A stretch of DNA of 10,136 nucleotides. Origin: Pseudomonadota bacterium. Its GTDB lineage: Bacteria; Pseudomonadota; Alphaproteobacteria; Rickettsiales; UBA1997. The stretch is from positions 1-10,136 of the forward strand of contig RFXY01000021.1 of assembly GCA_009921385.1 (NCBI GenBank), given 5' to 3'. A program made the translations under genes and the position numbers. Below, piece after piece: positions 8,990 through 10,136 of this stretch (position 1 is the stretch's first letter; each line of letters opens with the position of its first letter). The notes beneath the pieces were generated by a model. That model searched no databases, was not told where the DNA came from, and saw nothing but the letters and a program-made list of their open reading frames with translations.

Positions 8990-8998
8990 ATTATACCA
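8990..8998 (-). promoter_or_regulatory. Extended -10 promoter (TGGTATAAT) at the end of palindromic element 3
   Basis: On the minus strand the terminal AAATGGTA of the element joins host AT to read TGGTATAAT, a perfect TATAAT with the extended TGn. There is no good -35 match upstream. The box ends five bases before the membrane-protein ATG, so transcription would begin at or next to the start codon and give a leaderless message. The element may thus have supplied this gene's promoter. Confidence 0.5.
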
Positions 8999-9093
8999 TT
9001 TCCACTAATTAAAACCACACTTCGATCTAAACTCTCCGCACTCAAAGAAGGGAAATTTAGATAGAAGTGTGGTTTTAATGAGTGGAAATGGTA
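8994..9093. repeat. Palindromic MITE-like element 3, minimal 100-bp form
   Basis: Two arms of about 38 bases form a near-perfect palindrome: TACCATTTCCACT, AAAACCACACTTC, CTAAA on the left and the complement on the right, bounded by TA. The centre (CTCTCCGCACT followed by GAAGGGAAATTT) retains only the entry of the hairpin cassette seen in elements 1 and 2. This looks like the empty or collapsed form. It lies between sucD and the membrane-protein gene, 18 bases past the sucD stop. As a long RNA hairpin it could terminate sucD transcription or protect its 3' end. Confidence 0.82.
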
Positions 9094-9111
9094 TTACTCT
9101 TCTCTAAAAGC

Positions 9112-9993
9112 TTATTTTAATATTTCAAGCATTGTTTGACCAAGAATTGCAGGACTATCAGAAACTACCATACCAGCAGATTTCATTGCTTCTATTTTAT
9201 TTTCTGCTCCACCTTTGCCGCCAGAAATAATAGCGCCAGCATGGCCCATTCTTCTGCCTGGAGGTGCGGTTCTGCCAGCAATAAAGCCAACTGTTGGTTT
9301 TTTTCTGCCTTTTTTAGCTTCTAGTTTTAAAAATTCTGCCGCATCTTCTTCGTCGGTGCCGCCAATTTCGCCAATCATAATGATGCCAGCGGTTTCTGGA
9401 TCGGATAAAAACATATCTAAACAATCGATAAAATTGGTGCCATTAACAGGATCGCCACCAATGCCAATGCAAGTTGTTTGACCTAGGCCAGCTTTGGTTG
9501 TTTGATGAACTGCTTCATATGTTAAGGTGCCAGAACGAGAAACTATGCCAATTTTACCTCTTTTGTGAATATGACCTGGCATAATGCCTATTTTGCATTC
9601 ACCTGGTGTGATAATGCCGGGGCAGTTTGGGCCAATTAAACGAGATTTTGAACCGCTTAAAGCCTTTTTTACTCGGACCATATCAAGCACAGGTATGCCT
9701 TCGGTGATGCAAATAATTAGTTCTATTTCAGAATCAATGGCTTCAATAATGGCATCGGCAGCAAAAGCTGGTGGAACATAAATTACGGAAGCATTGCAAT
9801 TTGTTTTATTTTTAGCATCTTGCACAGTGTTAAAAACTGGTAAATTAAGGTGAGTTGTGCCACCTTTACCAGGAGTTACTCCGCCAACCATTTTGGTGCC
9901 ATAAGCAATTGCTTGCTCAGAATGAAAAGTGCCTTGAGAACCTGTGAAGCCTTGGCAAATTACTTTAGTATTTTTGTTAACAAGAACTGACAT
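9112..9993 (-). CDS. sucD: Succinyl-CoA ligase (ADP/GDP-forming), alpha subunit
   Basis: The 293-residue alpha subunit of the TCA-cycle enzyme that makes ATP or GTP from succinyl-CoA, working as a complex with SucC. The N-terminal CoA-binding Rossmann domain starts with [20 protein letters not shown] (13-32) and continues through GGVTPGKGG. The ligase domain carries [20 protein letters not shown] and [15 protein letters not shown]. The phosphorylated histidine is His251 in [12 protein letters not shown]. The length matches the usual 290. Sequence character is close to rickettsial and other alphaproteobacterial SucD (from memory). The ATG at 9993 has no clear Shine-Dalgarno; TATAAA lies a few bases before it. 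sucC, normally directly upstream, is not recognisable in the 143 bases that remain. Confidence 0.97.
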   Translation of the reverse strand: MSVLVNKNTKVICQGFTGSQGTFHSEQAIAYGTKMVGGVTPGKGGTTHLNLPVFNTVQDAKNKTNCNASVIYVPPAFAADAIIEAIDSEIELIICITEGIPVLDMVRVKKALSGSKSRLIGPNCPGIITPGECKIGIMPGHIHKRGKIGIVSRSGTLTYEAVHQTTKAGLGQTTCIGIGGDPVNGTNFIDCLDMFLSDPETAGIIMIGEIGGTDEEDAAEFLKLEAKKGRKKPTVGFIAGRTAPPGRRMGHAGAIISGGKGGAENKIEAMKSAGMVVSDSPAILGQTMLEILK

Positions 9994-10078
9994 TTTTTAT
10001 AGAATTTAAATTAATATTTATTGTTGAGATTAAGAATTTTGGTTTTTCAATAACGATATTGATAAAATCATTAAAGAT

Positions 10079-10136
10079 TTACTCTTTAATTGAAAGCAAA
10101 TATTTTTTAGAAATGTATTCTTTCATTGATTTGTCG
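10079..10136 (-). CDS. Possible 3' end of a gene upstream of sucD (partial)
   Basis: On the minus strand an open frame from the window edge reads DKSMKEYISKKYLLSIKE and stops at 10081-10079. It does not resemble the C-terminus I would expect for SucC. With 18 codons it cannot be identified and may be chance. The 85 bases between it and sucD are AT-rich with no hairpin or convincing promoter. Confidence 0.3.
   Translation of the reverse strand, partial: DKSMKEYISKKYLLSIKE

Noticed and set aside
9136..9781. Several + strand open frames opposite sucD
   Set aside because: They are antisense to a gene with unmistakable SucD motifs and show no independent coding features.

Overview
The window is AT-rich and densely coded, and the genes look alphaproteobacterial. 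SucD, the MreB/MreC pair and the MsbA-type exporter read like Rickettsiales or related host-associated lineages. This assignment rests on protein character remembered from these families, not on a search. A complete leuA would be unusual for the classical, strongly reduced Rickettsiales. A member with more amino-acid biosynthesis, or a neighbouring low-GC alphaproteobacterial lineage, is therefore the more likely source.

Layout, left to right. Bases 1-36 may hold the 3' tail of an upstream gene. An MsbA-like lipid-flippase ABC transporter (138-1943) follows on the + strand, and its stop codon overlaps the start of a 48-residue basic protein (1933-2079). After a 150-bp gap with a good sigma-70-like promoter comes a tight + strand cluster: leuA, mreB, mreC and tatD, with gaps of 11, 4 and 4 bases. 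A fifth start codon overlaps the tatD stop (TAATG), but that frame runs into a palindromic element after seven codons. The cluster joins the first committed step of leucine synthesis to cell-shape genes and a TatD-family nuclease.

Bases 6506-8090 are a mobile-DNA patch: a palindromic MITE-like element (6506-6757), an IS630-type insertion sequence (6761-7838) with good terminal inverted repeats and a transposase broken by about five frameshifts, and a second palindromic element (7842-8090). A third, 100-bp element lies at 8994-9093. All three palindromic elements share the terminal TACCATTT-type sequence with the insertion sequence. The two long ones carry GC-rich hairpin cassettes of a common plan (CACTA, GAAGGGG, variable hairpin, CGGGGTAGTG) whose inner stems differ in sequence but keep pairing.

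On the minus strand lie an unrecognised three-helix membrane protein (8214-8984) and sucD (9112-9993), with the short palindrome between them. The end of that palindrome forms an extended -10 promoter (TGGTATAAT) just upstream of the membrane-protein gene. Bases 9994-10136 hold no recognisable gene apart from a possible minus-strand 3' tail; sucC is not visible beside sucD.

The most interesting material is the palindromic element family: its shared ends with the insertion sequence, its covarying hairpin cassettes, its interruption of the operon after tatD, and its possible role as a source of outward promoters.
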